Positions 22,466 to 32,737 are shown, counted from the stretch's first letter. The stretch: DNA of 64,000 bases from Clostridiaceae bacterium (GCA_012838235.1 DUPQ01000051.1:1-64000); one strand, 5' to 3'. Translations and numbers: made by a program. Notes: a model not told the origin generated them from the letters alone.

Positions 22466-22493
22466 ATTATATCGTTTTATTCTATATTGCAAA
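22466..22493 (-). promoter_or_regulatory. Possible promoter of the methyltransferase-HU-fumarase-icd run
   Basis: Minus strand -10 TATAAT (22471-22466) with TTTGCA about 16 bases upstream as a weak -35, 45 bases before the methyltransferase start. Confidence 0.4.
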
Positions 22494-22554
22494 TGTTAAT
22501 TGTCATTATATTTAAAAAAGTATACTTTGACAGACATATTATAGGAAAATCTTT

Positions 22555-23235
22555 TTAATTGTTTAGGAATGAATTAACTGCATCATTAAATTCTTCCGGC
22601 TTTTTGGATACAATAAAGTGGTCACCTTTTATGAATACCAATTTTGAATCGGGTATTGCGGATGCTATAAGCCTTGTGTGTTCTTCCTTGATAAGATCAT
22701 TTGTCCCCGCTATTACCAATGTCGGTACGGATATTTTCTTCAGACCATTCACATCGATATCCGGTTCATTTACCATCAGACTCATCATTTCCAGATACTT
22801 ATTCGAATTCTTACTGATTTTTGACAAACACTTAAAAATTTTATACATGAATTTTAAGAATACATTGAAATATCCTTTTACTCCGTCAGGATTCAGATTT
22901 GCTCCGTTAAGAATAAGTTTTGAAACTTTTTCGGGGTATTTCATTGTAAATATCATTGCAATGTTACCGCCATCGGAAAAGCCCAGTATATTTGCTTTAC
23001 TGATTTTATGTTGCAAAAAGAAATCATTTAAATCTTCAGCAAATTGGTTAAGTGTAAACGGTGCATCTCCTCTGGGAGAATTTCCGTGTCCCCTTGTATC
23101 TATAGCTATTACGCGATATTTTGAACTGAAATAATCTATCTGATGCTTAAATATTTCATAGTTTTCACTGTTACCGTGAAGAAGAATCAAAACATCCCCG
23201 GTTCCGCTTTCTACATAGTTTAATGATATATTCAT
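22555..23235 (-). CDS. Alpha/beta-fold hydrolase
   Basis: A 226-residue hydrolase. Oxyanion region LLHGNSENY, nucleophile elbow LGFSDGGNIA (Ser about residue 94), an acid at VIAGTNDLI and the catalytic His in KGDHFIV complete the triad. No signal peptide, so cytoplasmic. It resembles 3-oxoadipate enol-lactonase or carboxylesterase-like proteins, but the substrate cannot be told. It is not clearly in an operon: 135 bases separate it from the methyltransferase, and it diverges from the deacetylase-like gene. Confidence 0.85.
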   Translation of the reverse strand: MNISLNYVESGTGDVLILLHGNSENYEIFKHQIDYFSSKYRVIAIDTRGHGNSPRGDAPFTLNQFAEDLNDFFLQHKISKANILGFSDGGNIAMIFTMKYPEKVSKLILNGANLNPDGVKGYFNVFLKFMYKIFKCLSKISKNSNKYLEMMSLMVNEPDIDVNGLKKISVPTLVIAGTNDLIKEEHTRLIASAIPDSKLVFIKGDHFIVSKKPEEFNDAVNSFLNN

Positions 23236-23336
23236 ATATTTATCCCCCGGATGATTATATCATAAATAAATCTTCTCATTCTTGTTCAGATTTTTTCCGA
23301 ATCAATAACGTGCATATTTATTTTTTCTTTATTAGG

Positions 23337-23345
23337 TGGTAAAAT
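23337..23345 (+). promoter_or_regulatory. Possible extended -10 promoter of the deacetylase-like gene
   Basis: TGGTAAAAT, a TGn extended -10 followed by TAAAAT at 23340-23345, about 30 bases before the ATG at 23377. No clear -35. Confidence 0.35.
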
Positions 23346-23376
23346 ATTATTAAATTGATATACAAAGGAAAAAGAA

Positions 23377-25335
23377 ATGAAAAAGAAGACACAAAAGAAT
23401 ACTGCAAAGAAAAGCAAAACAAAAACCAAACCGAAAAAGGCAATATCCAAGTTCAGCTACAGCATGGGCAAAATTATTCTCGTAATTCTTTTTGTTGCAG
23501 TTGTGGCTTTAGCCCTTTATTTCATACTTGACGGATCGCTGAAATTAATAAACAAAAGACATATTTACAATGAAAAATCCGTTGATGCACTTGTTATGGC
23601 CGTAGAAAAGAATGATTATGGCAAAGCTGTGGAGATTTATGAACAACTGTCTGAGGAAGATAAAATATCCCTGCATAACAATCAGTCTTTTTTAACTGCT
23701 GTTGACAATAGATTTTCCGATGTTCTTGCGTATGATTATAATAATGGGAAAAATGATTATAAAGAGGAAAATGCATATAAATTCGTAAAATATTTCTGCA
23801 GTTTTTTACATCCTGATACCGTAAGGGAAAATGTCTACTATTTCTTTAACACGTATAAAATGTATAATTCCCCTCCTTATGAAAATTACAGGAACTTCAT
23901 CGGTATATTGAACGAATTACTTAAAGACGGCAATTTCGAGGAGCAGATTAATCTTTATAATAATGAAGCTGAAGTAATAAAAGCATCCAGAGAGCAGTAT
24001 TTCAAAGGCAAAACATATGAAGAGCAAAAGGATTACAATAATGCATATCTGTGTTATGCAAATGTTGTTATTGAAGATACGTATGCTTATGAACTTGCTA
24101 AGGAAGATATAGCCAGAATCAAAGGTTTTATGGCAAAGGAGATTCTTGATCAGGCAAAAACTTTTGAGAGCGAAGGCGATATAGAAAATGCATACTATAC
24201 TATGAAATCCGCTCCCGAAATACTTTCGGATGTACCTGAAGTTTCGGAGTATAAAAGCTATATTACCGAACTATATCAGAGAGCAAACTATGTTCCGTAT
24301 ACAGGAGTTGTCTATAATATTTTTTTCCATTCTCTCGCCCTTTATCCCGATATAGCTTTTTCCTCTTCTAGAGGTCAGGAATTATTCAATATAATGACAA
24401 CAAGATACGAATTTAAGAAAACTCTGGAAAAATTATATGAGCACGGTTTTATCCTTATTAATGCTACTGATTTATATGAAATCTATATTAAAGACGGAAA
24501 AGAGCACTTAAAGATTAAAGAACAACTGTTACTGCCCGAAGGTAAAAAACCCCTTATAATGTCCTTTGATAATATGGCCTGTACACATGCAAGTGTAGGT
24601 TTCTGCAAAATGCTGACTTTGGATGAGAATAACAACTTGGCTTCAATCGTTACGATAGACGGTGTGGATACACTCACCTATGACGGTGAACATGTACTGA
24701 TTCTTTATGATTTTGTTAAGAAACATCCGGATTTTTCCTATAACAATGCACTGGCTATAATAGGTATGTCCGGCTATGAGAGTATGTTCGGATATGCTAC
24801 GGCAGACTTAAACTCACCATCCCGTCAGTCGGACTTGGATAAAGCAAAGAAAGTTGCCGACAAGTTAAAAGAGATGGGTTACGTTTTTGCCAATCACTCT
24901 TATTATCATTACACTAAAAGTTCCGATATTCCCGATACTTATACGGATTTACAATGGTTAACTTACGATACAAATTTGTGGAAGGAACATATTGAGCCTG
25001 TGCTCGGAAAGACGAATATATATATAACACCCGGCGGAAAGAATTATTCCGTGGCAAAATATATTGACGGTGACAGAACAGACCCCTGTTATAACTATCT
25101 TGTGGATGCAGGTTATCAGATTATTTTAAGTGTGGGAAGAGGTCAATTTTATGCAAATAATATTATAGGTATCGCCAATCCCAGATTTTTCTTCGGTACA
25201 TCCTTATACATGGACAGATACAATATTGACGGTAAAAGCTTTTATAAAACCGATGTGGTACTTGAACAGGTATTCGGTTTCCCCTATTCCGATATAATTG
25301 ACCCTATAAGAGAAAAGTATAAGCAGTCCTACTGA
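23377..25335 (+). CDS. Membrane-anchored protein with helical repeats and a polysaccharide-deacetylase-like domain
   Basis: A 652-residue protein: Lys-rich cytoplasmic start (1-25), one TM helix (about 30-53), an extracellular helical repeat region with TPR-like pairs (about 65-300), then a NodB-like domain (about 310-640). Motif 1 reads SFDNM, so the putative base Asp is kept but the second, metal-ligand Asp is Asn. Motif 2 NHSYYH keeps both His ligands. Motif 3 reads TPGGKN instead of the usual RxPYG. It may act on, or only bind, a cell-wall polysaccharide. One of two plus-strand genes; it ends convergent with clpE with no clear terminator in the 63-base gap. Confidence 0.8.
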   Translation: MKKKTQKNTAKKSKTKTKPKKAISKFSYSMGKIILVILFVAVVALALYFILDGSLKLINKRHIYNEKSVDALVMAVEKNDYGKAVEIYEQLSEEDKISLHNNQSFLTAVDNRFSDVLAYDYNNGKNDYKEENAYKFVKYFCSFLHPDTVRENVYYFFNTYKMYNSPPYENYRNFIGILNELLKDGNFEEQINLYNNEAEVIKASREQYFKGKTYEEQKDYNNAYLCYANVVIEDTYAYELAKEDIARIKGFMAKEILDQAKTFESEGDIENAYYTMKSAPEILSDVPEVSEYKSYITELYQRANYVPYTGVVYNIFFHSLALYPDIAFSSSRGQELFNIMTTRYEFKKTLEKLYEHGFILINATDLYEIYIKDGKEHLKIKEQLLLPEGKKPLIMSFDNMACTHASVGFCKMLTLDENNNLASIVTIDGVDTLTYDGEHVLILYDFVKKHPDFSYNNALAIIGMSGYESMFGYATADLNSPSRQSDLDKAKKVADKLKEMGYVFANHSYYHYTKSSDIPDTYTDLQWLTYDTNLWKEHIEPVLGKTNIYITPGGKNYSVAKYIDGDRTDPCYNYLVDAGYQIILSVGRGQFYANNIIGIANPRFFFGTSLYMDRYNIDGKSFYKTDVVLEQVFGFPYSDIIDPIREKYKQSY

Positions 25336-25398
25336 TTATACTTTCTTAACTATTTTTTCATTCAATTTATAATAGTATTAAATCTTATAAGTAAATAT

Positions 25399-27624
25399 TT
25401 AAATACACTCGTATTTCAGAGTCCCGTCTTCAACCGATATCATAACCATCATACCGTCTTTCAGTTCGTTCTTGATATACATCTCGGAAAGAACATCTTC
25501 TATGTTGGTCTGCATGCTTCTTCTTAACGGTCTTGCACCGTATTTATCATCATAATTCTCACCGATTATATGTTTTACGGCTTGATCACTGACTTTCAGA
25601 AGAATATTCTTTTCTTTCAGATCTTCCGCATATTCTTCAGCCATAAGTTTGCCTATTTCGAATATTTCCTGTTCGCTTAAACTTGTAAATACAATTATAT
25701 CATCCACTCTGTTAAGGAACTCCGGACGGAATATTTCCTTTAAAGCATCCCTTACCCTGTCGGAAGAATCGGTTTGATCCTGAACATATCCGAATCCGGT
25801 GTTTTTATATGATGTCCCGGCATTGGATGTCATTATTATGATTGTGTTTTCAAACTTCACTACTCTTCCTTTGCTGTCGGTAAGTCTTCCGTCTTCCAAT
25901 ATCTGCAACAGTATATTGAATACATCGGGATGTGCCTTTTCAATTTCGTCAAACAGTAATAATGAATAGGGATTTCTTCGTACTTTTTCGGTTAACTGGC
26001 CTGTTTCATCGTAACCTATATATCCCGGCGGTGAACCTATCAATTTGGATACAGAATGCTTTTCCATATATTCACTCATATCCAGCCTTATCATTGATTC
26101 TTCATTGACAAACAGTTCCTGTGCAAGTATCTTTGCAAGATATGTTTTTCCTACACCTGTCGGTCCGACAAAAATGAATGAAGCAGGTCTCTTTTTCACT
26201 TTAATACCGGATCTTGCTCTTCTCACGGATTTCGCCACGGCATGGATAGCTTGTTTCTGGCCTACAATCTTCTTCTCCAGTTTCTTTTCCAAATCCAGTA
26301 AAGCGGCGGATTCAATCTGTGTTATCTTGGTAACAGGTACTTTTGTCCACATCTCTATTACATCCGCTATATCCTGAACCGTAACTTCCGTTTTATCCAA
26401 TATGTCTTTATACTTCTGTATATCTTCTCTGACTCTACATTCTTTTTCCTTTAATTCCGCAGCTCTTTTATAGTCGTCTATGGAATCGGCTGAAGCGGCG
26501 GATTCTTTTTCCTGTAATATCTCATCCAGTTCATTATTCAACATCTGCAGTTTAACCAATGCTTCATTATTTAAATTTGCTCTGGATGCCGCTTCATCGA
26601 TAACATCTATTGCTTTATCGGGCAGAAATCTGTCGGGTATATATCTTTCCGACAATATTGCCGCCTGTCTTATTGCTTCATCGGAGAATGTTACGAAATG
26701 GAACTGCTCATAATATTTTTTGATACCGTGTAATATCTCAATAGTATCTTGAACGGACGGTTCATCAACCATAATAGGTTGAAAACGTCTTTCCAAAGCG
26801 GAATCTTTTTCGATATGCCTTCTGTACTCGTCAATGGTTGTTGCACCTATTATCTGTACTTCATCTCTGGAAAGTGCAGGCTTTAAAATATTTGCGGCAT
26901 TCATTCCGCCTTCGGCATCTCCGGCTGATATAATATTATGTATTTCATCAATTACAAGTATTATGTTGCCCAATTCTTTAACTTCGTTTATGATATTACG
27001 CATTCTGGATTCGAATTGTCCCCGGAACTGCGTACCGGCAACTATTCCCGTCATATCCAGTACATATATTTCTTTATTCAACAACTTTGCAGGTACCTGC
27101 TGATTTACAATTTTAAGTGCCAAACCTTCGGCAATCGCGGTTTTACCTACTCCGGCTTCTCCGATAAGACAAGGATTGTTCTTTTGACGTCTGTTAAGTA
27201 TCTGAATCATGCGATCAATTTCTTTGGTCCTGCCTATTATGTTATCTATTTTTCCTTCCATTGCTTTTTTGTTCAGATTGGTACCGAAAGCATCCAGGAA
27301 CTTTCTTTTATCGTCCTTTTTAGGTTCTTTTACTTTTGTCTTCTTGGATGATTCCGACTTGGAAGGCAGAATATTTTCTCTGAAATTATTGGGCAATACC
27401 ATATCATCGAAATCTAACGATTGAAGAAATTGTCCCATCTGATTATTTATATTACCCAATTCCTCATCGGACATTCCCGTATTTTTTATGAGGTGGTCAA
27501 TGGGAGATATACCTGCCGTTTTTGCACAAGGTATACAATATCCTATCTGTGTATGTTTATTGTTCTGTATTCTTGTGACAAACACTACTGCCACGTTCTT
27601 TTTGCAAATGTCACATAATTTCAT
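25399..27624 (-). CDS. clpE: ATP-dependent Clp protease ATP-binding subunit, ClpE-like
   Basis: HSP100 unfoldase of 741 residues that feeds ClpP. An N-terminal C4 zinc finger (CDICKKN, YCIPCAK) replaces the ClpC repeat domain, as in ClpE. AAA-1 has GEAGVGKTAI and LVIDEIHN; a UVR-type coiled linker follows (about 385-425); AAA-2 has GPTGVGKTYL and LLFDEIEKAH. A GFG segment after SYKNT may be the ClpP-docking loop. 76 bases after uvrA; no CtsR operator was found, unlike in Bacillus. Ends in the Clp C-terminal D2-small domain. Confidence 0.9.
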   Translation of the reverse strand: MKLCDICKKNVAVVFVTRIQNNKHTQIGYCIPCAKTAGISPIDHLIKNTGMSDEELGNINNQMGQFLQSLDFDDMVLPNNFRENILPSKSESSKKTKVKEPKKDDKRKFLDAFGTNLNKKAMEGKIDNIIGRTKEIDRMIQILNRRQKNNPCLIGEAGVGKTAIAEGLALKIVNQQVPAKLLNKEIYVLDMTGIVAGTQFRGQFESRMRNIINEVKELGNIILVIDEIHNIISAGDAEGGMNAANILKPALSRDEVQIIGATTIDEYRRHIEKDSALERRFQPIMVDEPSVQDTIEILHGIKKYYEQFHFVTFSDEAIRQAAILSERYIPDRFLPDKAIDVIDEAASRANLNNEALVKLQMLNNELDEILQEKESAASADSIDDYKRAAELKEKECRVREDIQKYKDILDKTEVTVQDIADVIEMWTKVPVTKITQIESAALLDLEKKLEKKIVGQKQAIHAVAKSVRRARSGIKVKKRPASFIFVGPTGVGKTYLAKILAQELFVNEESMIRLDMSEYMEKHSVSKLIGSPPGYIGYDETGQLTEKVRRNPYSLLLFDEIEKAHPDVFNILLQILEDGRLTDSKGRVVKFENTIIIMTSNAGTSYKNTGFGYVQDQTDSSDRVRDALKEIFRPEFLNRVDDIIVFTSLSEQEIFEIGKLMAEEYAEDLKEKNILLKVSDQAVKHIIGENYDDKYGARPLRRSMQTNIEDVLSEMYIKNELKDGMMVMISVEDGTLKYECI

Positions 27625-27700
27625 CTTATGTTCTCCTTCAGCATATTCAAGGTTATTTATATTCTACCATTAATTTGTGAAATTTATGTGAATATTATAT

Positions 27701-30526
27701 TTACAAACCCAGATACTTTTTAAGATATATTCCCGTATAGGAGTTTTTATTATTCATTATTTCATCAACGGTACCTTCCGCAATAATATTACCTCCCATA
27801 TCTCCGCCTCCGGGTCCCAAATCAATGATATAGTCTGCACATTTTATCACATCAAGATTATGCTCTATAATTATAACGGAATTACCGGAAGCAATAAGCC
27901 TGTCAATTATTTTCAATAAGTTTTTCACATCATGTATATGTAAACCCGTTGTCGGTTCATCTAACATATACATTGTCTTTCCCGTACTTCTTTTGGACAA
28001 CTCATATGCAAGTTTTACCCTCTGTGCTTCTCCGCCTGATAATGTAGTTGATGACTGCCCCACTCTTATATATCCCAGTCCCACATCCATCAACACTCTT
28101 AATTTACTTTCAATCTGAGGAATATTCTTAAAGAAATCATATGCTTCTTCTATGGTCATATCCAAAACATCCGATATGTTTTTACCGTCATATTTAACTT
28201 CCAGTGTCTCTCTGTTATACCTCTTTCCTTTGCATACCTCACATGTTACAAAGACATCCGGCAGAAAATGCATTTCTATTTTCTTAACACCGTCTCCGGA
28301 ACAGGATTCACATCTGCCTCCTTTTACATTAAAACTGAAACGACCTTTTTTATATCCTCTTGCCTTGGACTCTTTGGTCATGGCGAATATCTCACGTATA
28401 TCATTGAATACGCCTACATATGTAGCGGGATTGGATCTGGGAGTTCTGCCTATAGGTGACTGATCTATATTGATAACCTTATCCAGATAATTCATTCCCT
28501 CTATTCTGTCATGTTCTCCCGCCTTTATTTTCTTACCGTTAAGAACAAAGGCAAGCTCTTTGTACAGTATCTCGTTTATCAATGAACTCTTTCCCGAACC
28601 GGAGACTCCCGTTACACACACGAATATTCCCAACGGTATCTTTACATCGATATTCTTCAGATTATTCTGTCGGGCTCCGTATATTTCTATGAACTTATCG
28701 CTTGCAGGTCTATACTTTTCAGGTCTCTTTATTTCCAGTTCTCCGGACAGATACTTGCCGGTTATGGACCTCTCGGAGTTTATGAGGTCCTGAACACTTC
28801 CCTCTCCCACAATCTCTCCTCCGTGTATACCGGCTCCGGGACCTATATCTATCACGTAATCGGCTTCGGTGATGGTCTCTATATCATGCTCCACAACTAT
28901 TAAGGTATTTCCCAAATCTCTCATCTCTTTTAACGCATTAAGCAGCTTAATGTTATCCATCTGATGAAGTCCTATACTGGGTTCATCAAGAATATATATT
29001 ACACCTGTCAGTTTGGAGCCTATCTGAGTCGCCAAACGAATTCTCTGTGCTTCACCGCCGGATAATGTTGATGCGTTTCTGCTTAATGTGAGGTAGTCCA
29101 AACCCACATCTGCAAGAAATTTCAGCCTTACCTTAATCTCTTTTAAAAGTATTTCCGCTATATTCTGCTGCATTTCGGTTAGCTTCAGGTTATCAAAAAA
29201 CTTTATGCATTCATTTACCGATAGCTGAGTTACTTCATTGATATTAATACCGCTCACCGTAACGGCTAAAATTTCAGGCTTCAGTCTTTTTCCGTTACAT
29301 TCGGGACAAGCCGAATCGCTCATAAATCCCTCATAGTATGCACGCATATATGAGTGTGCAGTCTCTTTATATCTTCTCTCCACCATTCTTAAAATACCTT
29401 CAAAAGGTTCGTTGGCGGAAAAAGCACGTGTTTTGGTCTCATACTCCACATACAGCGGATTACCGTCGGTTCCGTATAGCAATATATTCTGTACTTCCAA
29501 AGGTAAATCGTTAAAAGAACATTCCATATCAAAGTTAAACTTCTTTGACAGCATTTTATATATCGAATACATCATGGAGCCTTTTTCGAAAGACATCCCC
29601 GCTACAACAAATGCTCCGTCAAGGACGGAAATATTCCTGTCGGGTATAATCAAATCACTATCGGCTTTTAATAATACGCCAAGCCCCGTACATTTTTCAC
29701 ATGCACCTAACGGACTGTTGAAGGAGAACATCGCAGGAGTAAGATCATCAATGCTAATTGAACAATCGGGACAGGCCAGCTTGGTGGAAAACAGAATATC
29801 CTCACTTAAATCTTTATTTATAAGAACAATTCCGTCAGCTTCATTTAATGCGGTCTCCACCGATTCGGTTAACCGTTTCCTTATGCCCTCCCGTATAATC
29901 AACCTGTCTACGATAAGAGTAATATCATGTCTTTTATTCTTGTCCAGCTTTATTTTATCTTCATTTAAATCATATTGTATACTATCCGCAATAACTCTCG
30001 TGTACCCTTGCTTTGTCAATGAATCAAACAGTTTCTGAAATTCGCCCTTTTTCGCTTTAACAATCGGTGCATTTACCATTATTTTTGTTCCTTCGGGAAA
30101 TAACAGAATACTGTCAATTATCTGGTCAATGGATTGTGATGATATCTCTCTTCCGCATATATGGCAATGCGGTATGCCTATTCTTGCATACAGCAGTCGT
30201 AAATAGTCATATATTTCCGTAATAGTACCTACAGTTGATCTGGGATTATGACTGGTGGTTTTTTGATTAATGGATATTGACGGTGACAAACCTTCAATAT
30301 ATTCTACATCGGGCTTATTCATTAAGCCCAGAAACTGACGTGCGTAAGAAGAAAGACTTTCTACATATCTTCTTTGACCCTCGGCATAAATTGTATCAAA
30401 AGCCAATGTTGTTTTACCCGATCCCGATATACCGGTCAGCACTACCAATTTATCTTTCGGTATTCTGACATCAATATTTTTAAGGTTATTCTCTTTTGCA
30501 CCTTTAACGAATATGTATTTCTGCAT
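27701..30526 (-). CDS. uvrA: Excinuclease ABC subunit A
   Basis: Damage-sensing ATPase of nucleotide excision repair; 941 residues, full length. Two ABC modules: GISGSGKTTLAFDT near 31 with signature STLSGGEAQRIRLA, and GVSGSGKSSLINE near 640 with STTLSGGEAQRVKLA. Zinc-finger cysteines occur at CPDC, CEKC, CPECNGKR, CESCSGDG and CEVCKGKR. Its ATG shares a base with the guaB TAA (TAATG), so it is translationally coupled to IMP dehydrogenase. uvrB is not in the window. Confidence 0.97.
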   Translation of the reverse strand: MQKYIFVKGAKENNLKNIDVRIPKDKLVVLTGISGSGKTTLAFDTIYAEGQRRYVESLSSYARQFLGLMNKPDVEYIEGLSPSISINQKTTSHNPRSTVGTITEIYDYLRLLYARIGIPHCHICGREISSQSIDQIIDSILLFPEGTKIMVNAPIVKAKKGEFQKLFDSLTKQGYTRVIADSIQYDLNEDKIKLDKNKRHDITLIVDRLIIREGIRKRLTESVETALNEADGIVLINKDLSEDILFSTKLACPDCSISIDDLTPAMFSFNSPLGACEKCTGLGVLLKADSDLIIPDRNISVLDGAFVVAGMSFEKGSMMYSIYKMLSKKFNFDMECSFNDLPLEVQNILLYGTDGNPLYVEYETKTRAFSANEPFEGILRMVERRYKETAHSYMRAYYEGFMSDSACPECNGKRLKPEILAVTVSGININEVTQLSVNECIKFFDNLKLTEMQQNIAEILLKEIKVRLKFLADVGLDYLTLSRNASTLSGGEAQRIRLATQIGSKLTGVIYILDEPSIGLHQMDNIKLLNALKEMRDLGNTLIVVEHDIETITEADYVIDIGPGAGIHGGEIVGEGSVQDLINSERSITGKYLSGELEIKRPEKYRPASDKFIEIYGARQNNLKNIDVKIPLGIFVCVTGVSGSGKSSLINEILYKELAFVLNGKKIKAGEHDRIEGMNYLDKVINIDQSPIGRTPRSNPATYVGVFNDIREIFAMTKESKARGYKKGRFSFNVKGGRCESCSGDGVKKIEMHFLPDVFVTCEVCKGKRYNRETLEVKYDGKNISDVLDMTIEEAYDFFKNIPQIESKLRVLMDVGLGYIRVGQSSTTLSGGEAQRVKLAYELSKRSTGKTMYMLDEPTTGLHIHDVKNLLKIIDRLIASGNSVIIIEHNLDVIKCADYIIDLGPGGGDMGGNIIAEGTVDEIMNNKNSYTGIYLKKYLGL

Positions 30527-32025
30527 TAAAAATCGGTTTTATCCTTTAATATGACGTCATGCGCTCCGCCTTCTACAATACTTGTAGATGAAACCATGGA
30601 AATCCTTGCAGTATCATGCAGTTCCTTGATATTCTTGGAACCGCAACTGGACATAGTATTTTTTATCTTTGCTATGGATTTATCGAGGTTATCAGCTAAC
30701 TTTCCTGCATACGGAACATAACTGTCAACGCCTTCCTCAAATTTCATACCCGTATCGGTGCCGACATCATATCTTTGCCAATTTCTTGCCCGTTCGGAAC
30801 CTTCTCCCCAGTATTCCTTAACATAATTATTTCCTATTTTTATTACTTTGGTCGGTGACTCGTCAAACCTTGCAAAATATCTGCCCATCATAACGAAATC
30901 CGCACCCATGGCCAATGCCATAGCGATATGATAGTCATATACTATTCCGCCGTCGGAACAGATAGGAACATATATACCTGTCTTTTTAAAATATTCATTT
31001 CTGGCCTTAACGGTCTCTATTACCGCTGTAGCCTGCCCTATTCCTATTCCCTTTTGTTCTCTTGTGATACAGATACTGCCTCCGCCGATACCTACCTTAA
31101 TAAAATCCGCTCCCGCATCAGCCAGATATTTGAAGCCTTCGGCATCAACAACGTTTCCGCCACCTACCAAGACTTTACCTTTATATGTTTCTTTTACGAA
31201 TCTTATGGTATCATACTGCCATTCACTGAATCCGTCAGACGAATCCACACAAAGTACATCGGCACCGGCTTCAACAAGTGCGGGAACCCTTTCTTTATAG
31301 TCTCTTGTATTGATACCTGCACCGCACATATATCTTTTCTCATGGTCCAACAGCTCCATGGGATTTTCTTTATGTTCATCGTAGTCTTTTCTGAAGACAA
31401 GATATCGTAAATTGTTTTCTTCATCAATTATAGGGAGACAATTTAACTTATGGTCCCATATGATATCGTTTGCTTCTCTCAGAGTAATACCCATTTTTCC
31501 CGTTATCAATTTGGAAAAAGGAGTCATAAAATCCGTAACTTTTTTATCTAAAGGATCTCTGGATATCCTGTAATCCCTGCTGGTAATCAATCCTAACAGT
31601 TTTCCCTGAGAGGTACCGTCATGTGTTACGGGTATTGTTGAATGTCCGCTTTTTGCCTTTAAAGCCAATACATCCTTCAATGTACAGTCGGGATTAAGAT
31701 TGGAATCGGATATAACGAAGCCCGCTTTGAATTTCTTAACTCTTCTTACCATTTCAGCCTGTTCTTCAATAGGTTGTGAACAGTAAATGAAGCTTAAACC
31801 GCCCCTTTTAGCCAATGCTATTGCAAGAGTATCATTGGAAACCGACTGCATGATTGCCGACGTAAAAGGTATATTCAAATATATCTCCGGTTCCTCACCT
31901 GCTTTAAATCTGGTCAACGGCGTTTTAAGACTGATATTATCGGGATAACAGTCCTTTGTAGTCAAATTGGGTATCAACAAATATTCGCTGAATGTTCTGG
32001 AAATTTCATCATATATTTTAGCCAT
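30526..32025 (-). CDS. guaB: IMP dehydrogenase
   Basis: Oxidises IMP to XMP, the committed step of GMP synthesis; 499 residues. Barrel with the catalytic loop [17 protein letters not shown] (nucleophilic Cys), [20 protein letters not shown] (phosphate loop) and flap region [18 protein letters not shown] pair occupies about 95-230. The flap sequence is of the subtype seen in some anaerobes and protists rather than the common bacterial type. A consensus promoter at 32050-32078 drives it; the leader is only about 18 bases, leaving no room for a riboswitch. Confidence 0.94.
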   Translation of the reverse strand: MAKIYDEISRTFSEYLLIPNLTTKDCYPDNISLKTPLTRFKAGEEPEIYLNIPFTSAIMQSVSNDTLAIALAKRGGLSFIYCSQPIEEQAEMVRRVKKFKAGFVISDSNLNPDCTLKDVLALKAKSGHSTIPVTHDGTSQGKLLGLITSRDYRISRDPLDKKVTDFMTPFSKLITGKMGITLREANDIIWDHKLNCLPIIDEENNLRYLVFRKDYDEHKENPMELLDHEKRYMCGAGINTRDYKERVPALVEAGADVLCVDSSDGFSEWQYDTIRFVKETYKGKVLVGGGNVVDAEGFKYLADAGADFIKVGIGGGSICITREQKGIGIGQATAVIETVKARNEYFKKTGIYVPICSDGGIVYDYHIAMALAMGADFVMMGRYFARFDESPTKVIKIGNNYVKEYWGEGSERARNWQRYDVGTDTGMKFEEGVDSYVPYAGKLADNLDKSIAKIKNTMSSCGSKNIKELHDTARISMVSSTSIVEGGAHDVILKDKTDF

Positions 32026-32049
32026 GTCACACCTCTTACACTTTTTTTG

Positions 32050-32078
32050 ATTATACTATTTGTAACAAACAGTGTCAA
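32050..32078 (-). promoter_or_regulatory. Consensus sigma-A promoter of guaB-uvrA-clpE
   Basis: Minus strand TTGACA (32078-32073), exact 17-base spacer, TATAAT (32055-32050). Both hexamers are perfect, and the -35 begins right after the MBL hydrolase stop codon. Expected start about 32043; SD AGAGGTG is 4 bases before the guaB ATG. Confidence 0.85.
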
Positions 32079-32663
32079 TCAGACAAAGGGATTATTGGCT
32101 CTTTCATGTCCTACCCTGGATTTTACTCCATGACCAGGTAATATAACCGTTTCTTCGGGAAGTGTGTAAATTCTGTTTTTAATAGAATCAATCAGCATAT
32201 CGGTATTGCCTGTACCTAAATCGGTTCTTCCCACCGACTCATAAAACAATGTATCTCCGGTAAAGAGTGAGTTATTGACATGAATACATATCGAGCCCAT
32301 TGTATGTCCCGGAGTATGTATTACAACGGCTTGTTTATCACCAATTTTAAATACCTGATTATCCGACAGTTCAATATCATAAACATCAAATTTTTTATTC
32401 ATTCCGAAAAGAACGGCACCGTTTTTATATACATTTCCGTACAAGTCTTTATCACCGATATGTCCGTATGTTTTAGCACCTGTTATTTTTTTTAAGTCAT
32501 CACCGTAATATACATGATCAATATGAGCATGAGTATATATTATCTTCTCGATCTTCGCAGAATATTCATCAACTCTATTCACTATTAAATCCGGCTCAAT
32601 ACACGGATCAATTACAGTTGCTTCATCTTTTGATATCAAAATATAGCAATTGGATGAAAGCAT
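32079..32663 (-). CDS. MBL-fold metallo-hydrolase (glyoxalase II-like), probably starts upstream at 32702
   Basis: Zinc hydrolase of the glyoxalase II-like group. Metal motif THAHIDHVY, then HTPGHTMGS, FTGDTLF and LPGHG, complete. The first canonical start (ATG 32663) gives 194 residues beginning MLSSNCYIL, which lacks the first beta strand and has no SD. The frame is open upstream and encodes DTELKIIRITSP, which fits the family N-terminus; GGAG at 32711-32714 is 8 bases before an ATA at 32700-32702. I therefore think translation begins at that ATA (207 residues). The dtd-MBL neighbourhood next to relA is conserved in Firmicutes. Substrate unknown. Confidence 0.88.
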   Translation of the reverse strand: MLSSNCYILISKDEATVIDPCIEPDLIVNRVDEYSAKIEKIIYTHAHIDHVYYGDDLKKITGAKTYGHIGDKDLYGNVYKNGAVLFGMNKKFDVYDIELSDNQVFKIGDKQAVVIHTPGHTMGSICIHVNNSLFTGDTLFYESVGRTDLGTGNTDMLIDSIKNRIYTLPEETVILPGHGVKSRVGHERANNPFV

Positions 32664-32699
32664 CGGACTGGTTATTCTTATTATCTTTAATTCAGTATC

Positions 32700-32714
32700 T
32701 ATTTTATTTTCTCC
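32700..32714 (-). promoter_or_regulatory. SD and candidate AUA start of the MBL hydrolase
   Basis: GGAG (32714-32711), 8-base spacer, ATA (32702-32700). No ATG, GTG or TTG occurs in frame between this SD and the ATG at 32663. Confidence 0.45.
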
Positions 32715-32737
32715 TATTCTTATACAAAAAACATATG

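Noticed and set aside
25336-25398. Shared terminator between the convergent deacetylase-like gene and clpE
   Set aside because: Only short AT-rich stretches; no stable stem with a T tract could be found.
32026-32078. Purine riboswitch ahead of guaB
   Set aside because: The predicted leader is about 18 bases, too short for an aptamer.
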